From NCBI GenBank assembly GCA_041484195.1, contig JBGPHC010000022.1, positions 6,946-70,945 of the forward strand: a stretch of DNA of 64,000 bases, read 5' to 3'. Under the pieces are notes generated by a model, which was not told the origin of the DNA, made no database searches, and saw only the letters and a program-made list of their open reading frames with translations. The stretch's first letter is position 1. Each line of letters begins with the position of its first letter. Positions 63,867 through 64,000 of the stretch are shown here, one piece after another. The DNA is from PSRI01 sp041484195. GTDB taxonomy: Bacteria > Bacteroidota > Bacteroidia > Chitinophagales > Chitinophagaceae. The translations under genes and the position numbers were made by a program.

Positions 63867-64000
63867 GGATTACCCATTTAGGCCTCAAAGCAAAAACCAG
63901 GGGTTGGCAATTGCTAAACTATTTTAATTTGGGGCTAAATAGAAGGGTATGTTCCAGGGAATAGCAGTGCAGCAGTTTAACAGGTATTTCAAAAATGAGG
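63867..64000 (+). mobile_element. Left end of an IS1595-like insertion sequence (runs off window)
   Basis: It begins with the same 18-bp terminal repeat as the remnant at 19852, and 25 bases are identical. The internal sequence then differs from the remnant. A transposase start codon follows 82 bp inside. The right end lies beyond the window, so completeness is unknown. Confidence 0.75.
63949..64000 (+). CDS. IS1595-family transposase, N-terminal start (partial)
   Basis: Only 17 residues are visible (MFQGIAVQQFNRYFKNE). The FNRYFKNE segment fits the start of ISXO2/IS1595 transposases, which is normally followed by a zinc ribbon. The identification leans on the terminal repeat shared with the remnant at 19852-20231, whose C-terminal transposase fragment is recognisable. 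Confidence 0.55.
   Translation, partial: MFQGIAVQQFNRYFKNE

Noticed and set aside
1..64000. CRISPR array, toxin-antitoxin pair, restriction system or biosynthetic cluster
   Set aside because: No regularly spaced repeats, Cas-like, toxin-like, restriction or NRPS/PKS-type genes were found among the supported genes.

Overview
The window is about 64 kb of a Bacteroidota chromosome. A SusC/SusD pair, type IX secretion and gliding parts (GldJ, PorV, PorT, a PorP/SprF protein), BshA (bacillithiol), LytTR regulators, DUF983/DUF4292/DUF3179 proteins and promoter boxes of the TAnnTTTG type all fit that phylum. The gene set looks most like Chitinophagaceae, but that finer placement is inference. TAG is used as a normal stop by several intact genes, so the code is standard.

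Layout. 1-3.6 kb: end of a B12-binding methylmalonyl-CoA mutase subunit, a GT39-type membrane glycosyltransferase and gltX. 3.8-8.9 kb: alpha-L-fucosidase with a polysaccharide deacetylase, a lipoprotein, and tatD-ansA overlapping by one base. 8.9-9.3 kb: tRNA-Ser(GGA) with a duplicated 3' tail and terminator. 9.3-14.8 kb: an orphan LytTR regulator, then susC, broken by one in-frame amber codon, and an intact susD. 14.8-19.7 kb: a GT2/GT39 pair, and an ECF sigma factor with a membrane-anchored beta-barrel protein. 19.85-20.23 kb: an internally deleted IS1595-like element with perfect 18-bp ends. The left end of a second, related element enters at 63.87 kb. 20.3-24.4 kb: a TonB-dependent receptor, a frameshifted SGNH hydrolase and a PIG-L deacetylase.

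24.5-28.5 kb is a four-gene operon (GntP permease, RidA, D-serine-dehydratase-like PLP enzyme, M19 dipeptidase) that reads as a D-hydroxyamino-acid uptake and breakdown cassette. 28.7-37.5 kb: DUF983, murF, gldJ, divergent porV, ispF, dut, a DUF4292 lipoprotein and an EnvC-like factor. 37.5-45.9 kb: bshA, an M28 peptidase, an RsmI-like methyltransferase, an EI24 protein, 3-methyladenine glycosylase, a dicarboxylate symporter and the menG-porT pair. 46-55.9 kb: a Wzi/RemB-like outer-membrane protein divergent from dihydroorotase, a stand-alone MutS-like ATPase, DUF3179, a nitrilase-fold protein lacking its catalytic Cys, PorP/SprF, upp and anmK. 55.9-59 kb: a LiaF-like / DUF4288-like / LytS-type kinase / LytTR regulator operon. 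59-64 kb: a GH43-type hydrolase, adenine deaminase, a LolA-like protein and the IS end.

Most of the window is ordinary chromosomal backbone. The most notable points are the amber-interrupted susC, the 380-bp IS derivative, the tRNA-tail duplication, the D-amino-acid cassette, the nitrilase homologue without its nucleophile, the sigma factor paired with a hybrid membrane/barrel protein, and several promoter boxes sitting 5-6 nt before start codons, which suggests leaderless mRNAs. I found no CRISPR array, prophage or recognisable defence island.
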